Counted from the stretch's first letter, positions 32,545 to 41,515 are shown. The stretch is DNA of 64,000 bases from JAGVDM01 sp964642315 (GCA_964642315.1 CAZXOG010000001.1:124001-188000); one strand, 5' to 3'. Notes: generated by a model from the sequence alone, not told the origin. Made by a program: numbers and translations.

Positions 32545-33954
32545 TCATTCTATTCCCTGCCGGGCCTCTTTCCCCGCAAGCAGGAGGGTGATGAGCATGC
32601 ACCCCACAGGCAGCAGCTGCACGACCCCGCGGCCGTACCCGGTCTGGTACAGCGCTTCCACCGAGAGGGAGGTGAAGAGGAAGATCATGAGCTGCGCCGC
32701 GTACGTGAGGAGGACGAGCAGCGTGAGCAGGAGGACCGGCGGCCGGAAGGCGATGCGCCACCGGTACGCAATGCTCCCGGCAATGAGCGGGAAGAAGAGC
32801 AGCCAGCTCCCGCCGAGGAAGGAGTTCTTCGCGATCGCGGAGAGCACGCCTGGCTGCCAGCCGAGAGCGAGCGAACTCACGTCCTTTGCGTTCCCAAACC
32901 CGAGGCCGTACGTCCACTTGTACGCGAGCCACGGTAGCAGCAGTGCTGCGGCGATCGCCGTGGCGGTGAGCCAGCCCCGCAGCACGTTCCCGAGCCCGCC
33001 GCGCCGTGCCTGCAGCGCGAGCGCGGCCACCGCGCAGAGCGCGAGGACGGGCAGGTAGAGCGCGATGCCCTCGTTCTTCGTGAACGTGAGGAGCCCCGCG
33101 CAGAGCCCGAAGATCAGCGTGAGCGACCGCCGCCGCCCCGGGTCATCCTCCTCTACCGAGCGCAGGAGCGCACTCGCGGCGATGAGCACGTGGAGCGAGA
33201 CGAAGAGATCCGCGTACGCGGTGCTGCCGTGAAGCAGGTAGAGCGGAATGCCGGAGAGCAGGAATGCCCCGAGCAGGCTCCAGCCAACGGAGAGCCACCA
33301 GCGGAGTGCGAAGAAGAGCAGCGCGAGCGCGGCCAGGTACCACAGGATGTGCGGGGCATTCACGAGCGCCTCGTTCCATCCGCCCGCGATCGCCGCGAGG
33401 TTCGCCTTGAGGAGCGGCAGCGACGGCGGGTACGAGCTCACCGCGCCGGTCTCCACGATGCCGTACCCGCGGCGCATGGTGAGCGTGAGTTCCCGGGCGA
33501 AGTACAGCACCTTGCCGCGGAAGTTCCAGTTGTTGATCACGTCGTCCTGGAACGGCGGGCTCATGGTGAGCAGGAACGCGCCGGTCGCAACTTTTGCGGC
33601 GACCCATGCGCCGAGGATCCAGGCGAGAATGCGCAGCGCAGGCGGGAGCGGTGCCGACGGTGCAGGAGGTGCAGGGGGAACCCGCAGCGTGCCGCGCCGC
33701 CAGAAGAGGAGCGCGCTTAAGAGCGCAAGGAGGAGTGCAGAGCTCACGAGCACGCCCGTCCGGGTGAGGGGGATCAGGCGCGCCCAGAGCAGGAGGAACT
33801 CGGTGAACGTGGAAAGGGTAACGCCGAGCACGCCGCCGGCGAGCCAGCGCTCGCTACGGCCGAGCACGGGCGATCCGCCCTCGAGCAGGCGCAGCAGAGT
33901 CCATCCCGCAAGTGCGGGAAGGCCGAGGCCGAGGAGCAGCGCGAGCAGTGTCAT
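32545..33954 (-). CDS. Polytopic membrane protein, GT-C glycosyltransferase-like
   Basis: A 469-residue protein with about eleven membrane helices. The first large outer loop contains SPPFQDDVINNWNFRGKVLYFARELT, an acidic-pair motif expected of GT-C-fold transferases that use lipid-linked sugars. Later helices carry TKNEGIALYLPVLAL and a LAYKWTYGLGFGNAKDVSSL loop. It likely transfers sugars to envelope polymers or proteins. Its start overlaps the preceding gene by 4 bp (ATGA) and its stop overlaps a possible start of the methyltransferase, so the genes are translationally coupled. Confidence 0.65.
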   Translation of the reverse strand: MTLLALLLGLGLPALAGWTLLRLLEGGSPVLGRSERWLAGGVLGVTLSTFTEFLLLWARLIPLTRTGVLVSSALLLALLSALLFWRRGTLRVPPAPPAPSAPLPPALRILAWILGAWVAAKVATGAFLLTMSPPFQDDVINNWNFRGKVLYFARELTLTMRRGYGIVETGAVSSYPPSLPLLKANLAAIAGGWNEALVNAPHILWYLAALALLFFALRWWLSVGWSLLGAFLLSGIPLYLLHGSTAYADLFVSLHVLIAASALLRSVEEDDPGRRRSLTLIFGLCAGLLTFTKNEGIALYLPVLALCAVAALALQARRGGLGNVLRGWLTATAIAAALLLPWLAYKWTYGLGFGNAKDVSSLALGWQPGVLSAIAKNSFLGGSWLLFFPLIAGSIAYRWRIAFRPPVLLLTLLVLLTYAAQLMIFLFTSLSVEALYQTGYGRGVVQLLPVGCMLITLLLAGKEARQGIE

Positions 33955-35105
33955 TGACGGATACGGAAGAGGAAACTGTCGAGGTCGAATGCGGCCACCA
34001 CGTCGCCGGGCGCGGTCACCGTGCCATCACCGAACACGAGCCTGCTGTCTTCTGTAAGGAGCGCATCCGGTCTCTCGAACACGGCCCAGAGCGTTATTCC
34101 CGATCCGGCATCCGCCGGGCGGACGGGGAGTGCGGGATACGTGGCGTACCGCATGTAGTCCACGAAGTTCTCGTCGCTCACCGCGAAGACGTACTCCTTC
34201 TCTCCCGTAAGCAGCGGAGCCATCTGGCCTGCGTACGCGTCGAATCCGCGGCGGACGCGGAAGACGCGTTCCGCCTGCGGCCGGCCCCAGTATGTCCGCC
34301 AGTCGTCCGATGCGTAACTGAGGAATTCCGCCCCCATGCGAATATCCTCCGCCATCCAGCACGCGGCGATCACCGCGAGAAAGACGAGCGCGCCGTGTTT
34401 CCGCGTCCACCGCCCGCGCAGAACCTGCGCAAGCGCGAGAGCGCCGACGATGATCAGAAGGGCATACATCGCCCAGTGCACGGAGGGCGCGAGCGGGGGA
34501 TTGCGGGTGAACATCGCCGCGCGCTCCGCCGGAGTGAAGGCGAGGCGCGGCCCCCACAGGAAGTTGATGGTGTAGGGCTTGAAGTCATCGAACGTCGCGA
34601 GGCCGCGCAGCACTTCCACGGCACGGTCCACAGGGTTGAACGAGGTGAAGCGCGCTGCGCGCAGCATCACCTCGGCTCCCGCGGGGAACGCGAATCCCAG
34701 GAGCTCGGTCTGAGGATCCCAGTTGGCGAACGAGGAAACGTCGAGCAGCGCGGTCACGGGTTCCGCGCTCTTCACAATCGTGAAGGGGAATTTCCGCATG
34801 GAGCCCTCCGGGTCACCTTTGGCGCGGAAGAGGAGCAGCGCCTCGGTTTCCGTGGGGCTTATGGTCTCTATTTCCACCATGTCGATGCGGTGTGGAAGAC
34901 CTGTAGGTCGGAGCATGTGGCCTTCCGTGCTTGTCGCGATATGCAGCCCGTTTCGCGTGAGTTCCGGAGGCGTGAGGTTGGAGAGCTGCCACTGCCCCGG
35001 CACCTTGCCGCCGAGGAAATCCCACGTCGTCACCTGCTTCGCGTGCGCCGCAAGGGGGGTGGCGAAGAGCAGGAACGCGATGAGGGCGTGCGCGGGGCGC
35101 TGCAT
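33951..35105 (-). CDS. Secreted/membrane protein of unknown function
   Basis: A 384-residue protein with a signal peptide (MQRPAHALIAFLLFATPLAAHA). It has a beta-sandwich-like region (about 24-165, WDFLGGKVPGQWQLSNLTPPELTRNGLHIAT...) and two central membrane helices (about 215-255, HWAMYALLIIVGALALAQVL and HGALVFLAVIAACWMAEDIRMG). An alpha/beta extracytoplasmic C-terminus follows (RRGFDAYAGQMAPLLTGEKEYVFAVSDE). This layout accompanies GT-C-type proteins in surface-glycan loci, and here it overlaps the GT-C-like gene by 4 bp. It lies 7 bp downstream of alaS. The function is unknown. Confidence 0.6.
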   Translation of the reverse strand: MQRPAHALIAFLLFATPLAAHAKQVTTWDFLGGKVPGQWQLSNLTPPELTRNGLHIATSTEGHMLRPTGLPHRIDMVEIETISPTETEALLLFRAKGDPEGSMRKFPFTIVKSAEPVTALLDVSSFANWDPQTELLGFAFPAGAEVMLRAARFTSFNPVDRAVEVLRGLATFDDFKPYTINFLWGPRLAFTPAERAAMFTRNPPLAPSVHWAMYALLIIVGALALAQVLRGRWTRKHGALVFLAVIAACWMAEDIRMGAEFLSYASDDWRTYWGRPQAERVFRVRRGFDAYAGQMAPLLTGEKEYVFAVSDENFVDYMRYATYPALPVRPADAGSGITLWAVFERPDALLTEDSRLVFGDGTVTAPGDVVAAFDLDSFLFRIRQ

Positions 35106-35112
35106 GTGGTTT

Positions 35113-36924
35113 TCAGGATTCCTTGGCGACCTCGATTTCCGTCGGGCCGCCTGCGATCACCGCTTTGATGCGCCGCACGCCTGCCGAGGAACTCTCCTCC
35201 TTCTGGATCGTGAACGAGCCGATCATGCCGGTGCGTGCCACGTGGGGGCCGCCGCAGATCTCCTTGCTGAATGTTCGCTTGCCATCGCCCACCACGTACA
35301 CCTTCACCTCGTTGCCGTAGCGCTCGTCGAAGACGCCGATCGCGCCTTCCGCCTTGGCGCCGTCCACCGTCGTCACGTGGTACGACACGGGCTCGTCGGC
35401 GGCGATCGCCTCGTTCACCAGGCGCTGCACCTCCGCGATCTGCTCCGGCGTCATCTTGTCCGGATGCGAGAAGTCGAACCGCAGGCGTTCGGCGGTGATG
35501 TTGCTGCCTTTCTGGTACACGTGATCGCCGAGCACCTTCCGCAGCGCGGCGTTGAGGAGGTGCGTGGCCGTGTGGAGCTTGGTGGTCTCGCCGCTGTGAT
35601 CCGCGAGGCCGCCCTTGAACTTCTGCTCCGCGCCGATGCGGGATTTCTGCTGGTGCGCCTCGAAGGCGGTGCGGAATCCCTCTTCATCCACCGAGAGGCC
35701 GCGTTCGGCGGCCATTTCCCTGGTGAGCTCGAGCGGGAACCCGTACGTGTCGTACAGGTGGAACGCATCCTGCCCTGCGACAGTCTTTGCCGCCTGCAGA
35801 ACGACGCGATCGAACTGCTTCATGCCCTCTTTGAGGGTCTTGCCGAACTGCTGCTCCTCCGCGCGCAGCGCCTGCCGGATCTCCTCCGCCTTCTTCGCGA
35901 GCTGCGGGTACACGTGCCCGTACTGCGCGATCACCGCATCGGCGATGCCGGGCGTAAAGTTTCCGTCGTGCTCGATCCGGAGCTGCCTGCCGGAGCGGAT
36001 AGCGCGGCGGATGAGGCGGCGGAGCACGTACCCCTGGTCCACGTTCGAGGGCGTCACGCCGTCCCCGATCATGAATGATGCAGCCTTGATGTGATCCACG
36101 ATGATCCGCGGGTGGCGCAGGCTCGGGTCCGCCGCATCGGCAAGCGCGAGCACGGCATCGAGGATCGGGCGCATGCGGTCCGTGTCGTACACGGTCGGGA
36201 CGCCCTGCAGCACCGCCGCCGCGCGCTCCAGTCCCATGCCGGTATCCACGTTCTGCTGCGCGAGCGGCTCGTACTTTCCCTCCGCGGTTTTGTTGTACTG
36301 CATGAACACGTCGTTCCAGATTTCCATCCACTCCGCTTCGTGCGTCGCAGGATTGCCGCGGGGTTCGCCCGTGCCGACCCACGTGAACATCTCCGTATCC
36401 GGCCCGCAGGGGCCTGTCTGCCCGGCGGGGCCCCACCAGTTCTTGGCTTTCGGCAGGAACCCGATGCGTTCATCCGGAATCCCGAGCTTCCGCCAGATCC
36501 CGGCGGCCTCGTCATCGCGCGGGGCATCGCTGTCGCCCGCGAAGCACGTCACGGCGAGCTGCCCTACGGGGATGCCGAGGATTTCCGTGAGGAACTGGAA
36601 GCTCATGGCGATCGCTCCTTCCTTGAAGTAGTCCCCCAGGCTCCAGTTGCCGAGCATCTCGAACATCGTGAGGTGCGAGGCATCGCCCACTTCGTCGATG
36701 TCCTGCGTCCGCACGCAGCGCTGCACGTCGCAGAGCCGCTTGCCGGAAGGGTGCGGTTCCCCGAGCAGGTACGGCACGAGCGGGTGCATGCCTGCTGTCG
36801 TGAAGAGCACCGTCGGGTCATTCTCCGGCACGAGCGATGCGCCCTTGATCACGGCGTGGCCATGACGGTCACGGAAGAAATCAAGGTAGGCTTGCCGGAT
36901 CTCATCGGTGCGCATCGGTCGCAT
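35113..36924 (-). CDS. alaS: Alanyl-tRNA synthetase, short form lacking the C-terminal domain
   Basis: A 603-residue class II synthetase. It contains the catalytic core (TTAGMHPLVPYLLGEPHPSGKRLCDVQRCVRTQDIDEVGDASHLTMFEMLGNWSLGDYFKE; NVDTGMGLERAAAVLQG). It continues with the tRNA-recognition region (FMIGDGVTPSNVDQGYVLRRLIRRAIRSGR) and the editing domain with zinc ligands HTATH and CGGPHVART. It stops right after the editing domain; the roughly 250-residue oligomerisation/C-Ala region of typical 870-residue enzymes is missing. Start 36924 (MRPMRTDEIRQAYLDFF) gives the usual N-terminus. It is the first gene of a four-gene operon. Confidence 0.95.
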   Translation of the reverse strand: MRPMRTDEIRQAYLDFFRDRHGHAVIKGASLVPENDPTVLFTTAGMHPLVPYLLGEPHPSGKRLCDVQRCVRTQDIDEVGDASHLTMFEMLGNWSLGDYFKEGAIAMSFQFLTEILGIPVGQLAVTCFAGDSDAPRDDEAAGIWRKLGIPDERIGFLPKAKNWWGPAGQTGPCGPDTEMFTWVGTGEPRGNPATHEAEWMEIWNDVFMQYNKTAEGKYEPLAQQNVDTGMGLERAAAVLQGVPTVYDTDRMRPILDAVLALADAADPSLRHPRIIVDHIKAASFMIGDGVTPSNVDQGYVLRRLIRRAIRSGRQLRIEHDGNFTPGIADAVIAQYGHVYPQLAKKAEEIRQALRAEEQQFGKTLKEGMKQFDRVVLQAAKTVAGQDAFHLYDTYGFPLELTREMAAERGLSVDEEGFRTAFEAHQQKSRIGAEQKFKGGLADHSGETTKLHTATHLLNAALRKVLGDHVYQKGSNITAERLRFDFSHPDKMTPEQIAEVQRLVNEAIAADEPVSYHVTTVDGAKAEGAIGVFDERYGNEVKVYVVGDGKRTFSKEICGGPHVARTGMIGSFTIQKEESSSAGVRRIKAVIAGGPTEIEVAKES

Positions 36925-37091
36925 GGCTGGGGAAAAGAGGGTTTGAGTATACCAAGGTCTCCTGCGTCTCGAGCACTTTCTCGGCCTCTCTTTTTTCCGG
37001 TTGCCGCCGCGGCGGAGGAGCCGCGGGGGGATTTCCGCTGTAATTTGCTTGCAGTGAATCGCACAAAGCCCCAATCTAAGCCCTAAACTCT

Positions 37092-37988
37092 ATGAACCCG
37101 AACACGCCATTGCAGCCGAATGACCACGAGGTGCGGACCTTCCGCGTCGGGCCCATGAGCGAGACGGAGTTCGCGCTCCTCCCGGAGCGGTTCCGGCACG
37201 ATGTGCACCGCGTGCATGCTGGCGAGCTGCATGAGAACGACGATGACGTGAACGTCGTCGCGCCGCAGGTGTACACGGCACTCCGGCACGTGCAGGCGGA
37301 AATCTCCGCGCACGCGCAGCTCTTCCTGCTCAACGCAGGAGTACACAACACGCAGGTTGCCGCGTCGCTCGGGCGCCTGCAGACGGCCGAGCAGCTGCCG
37401 CCAGAACTCGGTGCGATCACGAAGGAGAACATCGAGGCCATCCTCCAGGAAACCGTGCGGCAGATCATCTTCGGCATCGATCTCGCTCTCGAGGAAGTGC
37501 TCATGAACCACGCGAAGCACGGCAACAGGGATCCGCGGAGGAAGATCGGCGGCCGCTACTGGATTGATGATTCTGGGGCGCTCCAAGTGGTGAGCTGGGA
37601 CTCCGGCAACGGGTTTATTCCTGAAGACGTGCCCGATCCCACGCGTCCTGATCTGCTCCCGAGGCCGAACGGCCGCGGCAGGATGCTCGCGAAGTGTTTC
37701 ACGAGCAAGTTTGCGGATGGGGCAGAGGGTCCCACCGGCGAACTCGGCACGAGCGTGCACATGCAAGTGCAGCTCGCGAAGCTCGATGAGTTCCCGCAGG
37801 AGGATATGCCTGCGCTCACGGCGCTCGACAAGCACGTGCGCACGGCGGTGGGCGAAGTGCTGCGCAAGGAACGCCAGAAGAAAGAGCAGACCGCGGAGCA
37901 GCAGATGGAACGGGAGCGCGATGCGCGCCTGCGCACCGCGTGGTTCGGCCTGCGGGGCAGGCTGGCGAAGTGGCTGCGGAACGCCTAG
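37092..37988 (+). CDS. HATPase-domain protein (anti-sigma/RsbW-like)
   Basis: A 298-residue soluble protein. The middle holds a GHKL ATP-binding fold: FGIDLALEEVLMNHAKHGN (N box), VVSWDSGNGFIPEDVPDPTRPD (D-x-G-x-GF box) and GRGRMLAKCFTSKF (glycine lid). This arrangement resembles serine-kinase anti-sigma factors of the RsbW/SpoIIAB type. The N-terminal roughly 110 residues and the Gln/Glu/Arg-rich C-terminal tail (about 250-298) have no known match. Its partner is not obvious nearby. It overlaps the convergent 90-residue gene by 4 bp. Divergent from alaS. Confidence 0.72.
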   Translation: MNPNTPLQPNDHEVRTFRVGPMSETEFALLPERFRHDVHRVHAGELHENDDDVNVVAPQVYTALRHVQAEISAHAQLFLLNAGVHNTQVAASLGRLQTAEQLPPELGAITKENIEAILQETVRQIIFGIDLALEEVLMNHAKHGNRDPRRKIGGRYWIDDSGALQVVSWDSGNGFIPEDVPDPTRPDLLPRPNGRGRMLAKCFTSKFADGAEGPTGELGTSVHMQVQLAKLDEFPQEDMPALTALDKHVRTAVGEVLRKERQKKEQTAEQQMERERDARLRTAWFGLRGRLAKWLRNA

Positions 37989-38257
37989 TCCTGCTTCTTC
38001 CTCATCCGTTCCGCCTTGAGCTGCTCGTACTTTGCGTAGAACGCGTCGCCGGCCTCGCCGAGGAACGAGAGAATCGAGAATCCGGTTTTCTTCGCCGCGC
38101 AGAGGTACTGGTTCTCATCCTTCTTGCACGATGGCGGCTGCTTGCCGGCGCTCTTCAGTGCGCGGAACCCCATCTCGGTGAAGAAATCGATGCCGTCCTG
38201 GACGTGGGCGAACACGTGGCCCACCCCCTCCGCCCATTTGTGCTGCCGCTGCGCCAT
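37985..38257 (-). CDS. Hypothetical protein, 90 residues
   Basis: MAQRQHKWAEGVGHVFAHVQDGIDFF..., ending in a Lys/Arg-rich helix. It has three Cys (PPSCKKDENQYLCAAKK and similar) and two amphipathic helices, with no signal peptide. It is convergent with the HATPase gene, and its upstream side faces the tmRNA gene, suggesting it is transcribed from that intergenic region. The function is unknown. Confidence 0.5.
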   Translation of the reverse strand: MAQRQHKWAEGVGHVFAHVQDGIDFFTEMGFRALKSAGKQPPSCKKDENQYLCAAKKTGFSILSFLGEAGDAFYAKYEQLKAERMRKKQD

Positions 38258-38329
38258 GGCCACAGCATAGCATATTCCGCCGAGTCGGCGAATCTCGCGG
38301 GAATTCTGGCAGCGGCGGAGGGCAGGCGG

Positions 38330-38335
38330 TAGAAT
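38330..38335 (+). promoter_or_regulatory. Candidate -10 box for ssrA
   Basis: TAGAAT lies 21 bp before the mature 5' end of tmRNA, compatible with a short processed leader. No consensus -35 is evident 17 bp upstream (TGGCAG at 38307-38312). Confidence 0.3.
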
Positions 38336-38356
38336 AGGGGGGCTCATTCACAGCAC

Positions 38357-38767
38357 GGGGATGACAGGCTTCGACAGCGCGATTTCTCGTCATCAGTTGT
38401 CTCTGGCCGGGATGGCAGCGGTTCCCGTTACCCACATGCTGCACCCTATAGATGCCGACACCGGTATCCTCGCAAAGGCGCGCAAGATTGTGGAAGGCGT
38501 TCGCCTCCCGCAGCTTGCCCCCGTCCTTGCGTAAGTTCGCCCATACCGCGAACACGCCGCCCCATGACCCCTGCTACCGGGATGCGGCGCCATTTGCAGG
38601 GTGAGCGGTCACCTGGCGCGGTGGCCCGCTGACACTTTTGCGCCAACCCTCCTTAGCCTATCTTTGCCTTTCTCTTTAAGGGCTTTAGGAGAATTGAGAA
38701 GGGCACGCTAGTACAGACACGGTGTTCGACGCGTTGGACCCGGGTTCAAATCCCGGCATCTCCACCA
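38357..38767 (+). ncRNA. ssrA: Transfer-messenger RNA (tmRNA)
   Basis: A one-piece tmRNA of 411 nt. The 5' end GGGGATGACAGGCTTCGAC and the 3' end with T arm GACCCGGGTTCAAATCCCG form the tRNA-like domain. The acceptor GGGGATG (38357-38363) pairs with CATCTCC (38757-38763), and ACCA is encoded. The tag frame most plausibly starts at GCA 38472 and ends at TAA 38532-38534, giving a 20-residue peptide AKARKIVEGVRLPQLAPVLA. Its hydrophobic Ala-ending tail is typical of protease-recognised tags. It rescues ribosomes stalled on broken mRNAs. The region from 38535 on should form the pseudoknots. Confidence 0.95.
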
Positions 38768-38811
38768 ACAATAGTTCCTGATACAATGGTTATAAATAGC
38801 CGCGTTTGAAT

Positions 38812-39135
38812 ATGCTCAAAAGAATCATTCGCATTGCCATCGTGGTGGAGCTCCTGTTGCTGATGGGTTTTCTCCCCACACTGTTTAACCCCAATGCGAG
38901 AATCTTCGGAGGTCCTGGAGGAGGTTGGGATTGGTCGCCCTGGGCTTTCGTTGGACCCATCGCCGGCCTGATGTTCATCGCCGGCCTCGCCATTGATTTT
39001 GCGGCGAGAAAAATTGCGAATCCTCTCTATCGGGCGATTGCCATTGCCGCCATTGTGCTGGCACTTGCCTGTATCTGGGCGCGGATTGTGTGGAGCGATT
39101 ATGACGTAGCCGCAAGCATTGGTGGTATGGTTTGA
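38812..39135 (+). CDS. Small membrane protein, 107 residues
   Basis: MLKRIIRIAIVVELLLLMGFLPTLF..., with three predicted membrane helices (about 3-25, 46-66 and 75-97), a Gly/Trp-rich outer loop (FGGPGGGWDWSPWAF) and a short C-terminus. A TTG codon two residues upstream is also possible. It begins 44 bp after tmRNA and may have its own AT-rich promoter (TATAAA near 38791). No known family is recognised. Confidence 0.5.
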   Translation: MLKRIIRIAIVVELLLLMGFLPTLFNPNARIFGGPGGGWDWSPWAFVGPIAGLMFIAGLAIDFAARKIANPLYRAIAIAAIVLALACIWARIVWSDYDVAASIGGMV

Positions 39136-39239
39136 GGGGGAATGCATTCTCGTATTGCCCATACCTAAGCCATTTTCTTGCCTCTTGGCAGATCGCCGGA
39201 GAGGGGGGTAGCATGTGAAGTTGCTTTCACACCTCTTCT

Positions 39240-39548
39240 ATGCCCACACGATCTCCAGCCCGTACACGCCGCGCTCCGCCCAAGCGCGCTGCAAAGGTTC
39301 CGCGGGTGAAAATCATCGGCAGGGTTGTGCACTACTACGATCACATCGGCGTGGCCATCGTGGAACTCGCCTCGCCACTCAAGCTCGGCGATGCCGTCAC
39401 GTTCAAGCGCGCGAGCGACGAGCACACCGAGGAGATCGAATCCATGCAGATCGACCACGCGCCGGTCGCCAAGGCCCGCAAGGGCGATGTCGTAGGTATC
39501 AAGGTGAGCCAGGAAGTCCACGAAGGGGCATTTGTGCTGCCGGCATAA
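39240..39548 (+). CDS. EF-Tu domain II-like protein
   Basis: A 102-residue protein. A basic N-terminal tail (PTRSPARTRRAPPKRAAK) precedes one beta-barrel matching domain II of translational GTPases: KIIGRVVHYYDHIGVAIVELASPLKLGDAVTFKR, then EIESMQIDHAPVAKARKGDVVGIKVSQEVHEGAFVL. There is no GTPase domain. Such stand-alone domains are annotated as translation-factor-like proteins in several bacterial and CPR genomes. The role is not established; ribosome or RNA contact is plausible. A TGTGAA/TTCACA dyad lies about 10 bp upstream of the start. Confidence 0.82.
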   Translation: MPTRSPARTRRAPPKRAAKVPRVKIIGRVVHYYDHIGVAIVELASPLKLGDAVTFKRASDEHTEEIESMQIDHAPVAKARKGDVVGIKVSQEVHEGAFVLPA

Positions 39549-39595
39549 CGGGCAACCGATTTTGTGCACGAGGAGCATGCGGGAATCCCCGCCCG

Positions 39596-40624
39596 TCACT
39601 CCTGCGCCATGTTTGCGCGTGCGCTCTCTGCCATCTTGCTCGCGATGCTCTGCACCTGCGTGCTGATCTCCGAGAGTTTCGGGCTGATCTCCGCGGCTCT
39701 TCCCGCAAGGCCCCAGGCGCTCTTCGCGAGTTCGACGGTATCCTCGTACCGCTCGTCGACGCCGGCGCGGTACCCGCGGACAAGCGCGCGGAAGGCTTCG
39801 GCGATTTTCAGCGCGCCCTGCGTGACCGGCTCGTCGCTCTTGCTCGCGTGGGCTCCGCGCGCAGCGAGCAGTGCCCGCGCGGAGGCGTACTCGGCCTGCA
39901 CGATGTCGTTGGCCTCGAGCATGTTGAGGATCACGATGATCTCGCTCTCCGTTTCCGAGAGCAGCGCCTGCGTGCGCCTGCCCTCCCGGTACATGAGGAA
40001 CCGGTAGAGGAGCAGGGCGGTATCGCCGCGCGTGAGCTCCCTATCCGGGTGCAGCAGCCCGTCCTCGCCGATCATCGTCATCGATGCGCTTAAGGAATAG
40101 CGGAGGTACGGGTAGTACCAGGCGGAGGTATCGGTGACGTCCGAGGCGAGCGGCAACACGATTTCGCTGTACGCGCTCGGGTCCACGCTGTAGGCGAGGA
40201 GCAGCATCTTCATGAATTCCACCTTGAGCACGGTCTGCGAACCGAGGAACTGCGGCTTCGCAGGGGGGCCGTCGATGAGGCCGCGTTCCCTCGCGGTTTC
40301 CACGTAGGGCAGGAACCACGCATCCGTCGGCACGTCCGCGTACGGCGACGACGTTGCCTGCGAGAGCTCCTCCGGCTTCACGAATGACGCGATGACGAGC
40401 TTGAGCGCTTCCGCGCGGGAAACAGGTTGCTCCGGGCGGAACGTGCCGTCCGGATAGCCGCTCACGATGCCCTGATCGGCGAGCGCTTCCACTGCGGCGT
40501 ATGCGCGGTGATCCTGCGGGAGATCGGAGAATGCGATCTGCTGCTGCGCAAGGGCCGGGGCTGCCGTGGAGAAGGCAAAGAGCAGGGCCGTTGCGGTTGC
40601 GGTGGTGGTGCGCGGGAGGGTCAT
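39596..40624 (-). CDS. Secreted SLH-domain protein with helical C-terminus
   Basis: A 342-residue protein with a signal peptide (MTLPRTTTATATALLFAFSTAAPALA). Three SLH domains follow (about 30-85, 95-150 and 155-215; IAFSDLPQDHRAYAAVEALADQGIVSGYPDGTFRPEQPVSRAEA; SPYADVPTDAWFLPYVETA; SDVTDTSAWYYPYLRY). A roughly 120-residue helical region rich in Ala/Glu completes it (ALLSETESEIIVILNMLEANDIV...), perhaps a coiled-coil spacer. Start 40624 fits the signal peptide. It is divergent from the surface-protein operon and shares its AT-rich intergenic region. Confidence 0.85.
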   Translation of the reverse strand: MTLPRTTTATATALLFAFSTAAPALAQQQIAFSDLPQDHRAYAAVEALADQGIVSGYPDGTFRPEQPVSRAEALKLVIASFVKPEELSQATSSPYADVPTDAWFLPYVETARERGLIDGPPAKPQFLGSQTVLKVEFMKMLLLAYSVDPSAYSEIVLPLASDVTDTSAWYYPYLRYSLSASMTMIGEDGLLHPDRELTRGDTALLLYRFLMYREGRRTQALLSETESEIIVILNMLEANDIVQAEYASARALLAARGAHASKSDEPVTQGALKIAEAFRALVRGYRAGVDERYEDTVELAKSAWGLAGRAAEISPKLSEISTQVQSIASKMAESARANMAQE

Positions 40625-40703
40625 CGGAGGAGAGCATACGCACATCCCTTCTGTAAGCCAAATTGGCTTGCTTCCCCCCGGTCTGCTTTGTGGTGGCGAG
40701 TAA

Positions 40704-40740
40704 TTGCAAAATTCACAAAAAGTTATATAATATATATAAC
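40704..40740 (+). promoter_or_regulatory. Promoter with palindromic -10 region for the surface-protein operon
   Basis: TTGCAA (40704-40709), a 16-bp spacer, TATAAT (40726-40731). The -10 lies inside a perfect dyad, GTTATATA-ATA-TATATAAC (40722-40740), a candidate operator. The predicted start is about 7 nt before ATG 40745, so the leader is very short. Confidence 0.55.
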
Positions 40741-40744
40741 AAAC

Positions 40745-41515
40745 ATGCACATTTCATCCGCCCACGTCAGGCGTCTCTGTGCGCTCATCATTGCCGCAGG
40801 GATTGTAGTATTCGTGCCTGCCGTCGAGGCACAGCAGAGTGCGCGGTTCATGGTAGTGGAAGGCGGCTTTGATGAGGATGCGGACGAGGTGATTGAAGTG
40901 GCAAAGGAGCAGGGGGAGGAGGAGAGCTCGTCTTCGTCCTCGTCTGCGGGTACGGGTGGCGATACCGGCACGACGCAGGCGGCGGTTCCGGCGCAGTCCG
41001 GCGGCGGCTCGGGGAAGAAAGCGGCAAGCCGTGCCGCCGCTGCCGCCAAGCAACAGGGCGCTACGGCAAAGGCGAAGCAGTCCGCGCCATCGGCCAACAA
41101 GGCCGCGGCACCCGCCGCGCCGGCAGGCAAGGCGGCCGGTACGTCCATTGCCCCGAAGTCCGGCGCGCAACAGCCGCCTGCACGGGTGACGAACTACAGA
41201 ACGCGCGGGCTCAAGATCGAGGCGGTGCCCGTCCGCCGCGGCATGCTCAGGCTGTCTCCGGCGAATGCCGGATTCGACGAGGTGGATGCCGCCACGCGAA
41301 AGCCGGCGCAGAATCTCACCCGTAAGCGCAGATCACCCCTGCTCGGCGCGGTGGCTGCCATTTGCACGCCGGAGGAGGGAGAGTGTTTCGACAAGGCGAT
41401 CAAGCTCACCGCAGTGCTCGGTCTGCTGTATCTGGGATGGGAGGTGCGTAACTGTCACGCGATCCTCACGCGGAACACCGCCAGGAAGTCCGTTCCTCCA
41501 CGCAAGCGCAGATGA
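40745..41515 (+). CDS. Secreted low-complexity (Ala/Ser/Lys-rich) protein with C-terminal hydrophobic segment
   Basis: A 256-residue protein with a signal peptide (MHISSAHVRRLCALIIAAGIVVFVPAVEA). An acidic stretch and a serine run (EEESSSSSSSAGTGG) follow. A long Ala/Lys/Pro-rich region resembles a flexible spacer (about 85-150). A C-terminal domain (RRSPLLGAVAAICTPEEGECFDKAIKLTAVLGLLYLGWEVRNC) has three Cys and one hydrophobic helix. It may anchor or space surface structures. First gene of the 40.7-54.3 kb locus; its stop overlaps the next start (ATGA). Confidence 0.6.
   Translation: MHISSAHVRRLCALIIAAGIVVFVPAVEAQQSARFMVVEGGFDEDADEVIEVAKEQGEEESSSSSSSAGTGGDTGTTQAAVPAQSGGGSGKKAASRAAAAAKQQGATAKAKQSAPSANKAAAPAAPAGKAAGTSIAPKSGAQQPPARVTNYRTRGLKIEAVPVRRGMLRLSPANAGFDEVDAATRKPAQNLTRKRRSPLLGAVAAICTPEEGECFDKAIKLTAVLGLLYLGWEVRNCHAILTRNTARKSVPPRKRR

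Noticed and set aside
38115..38646. Short minus-strand frames across 38.1-38.6 kb
   Set aside because: They overlap the tmRNA gene, whose structure and conserved ends are unambiguous.
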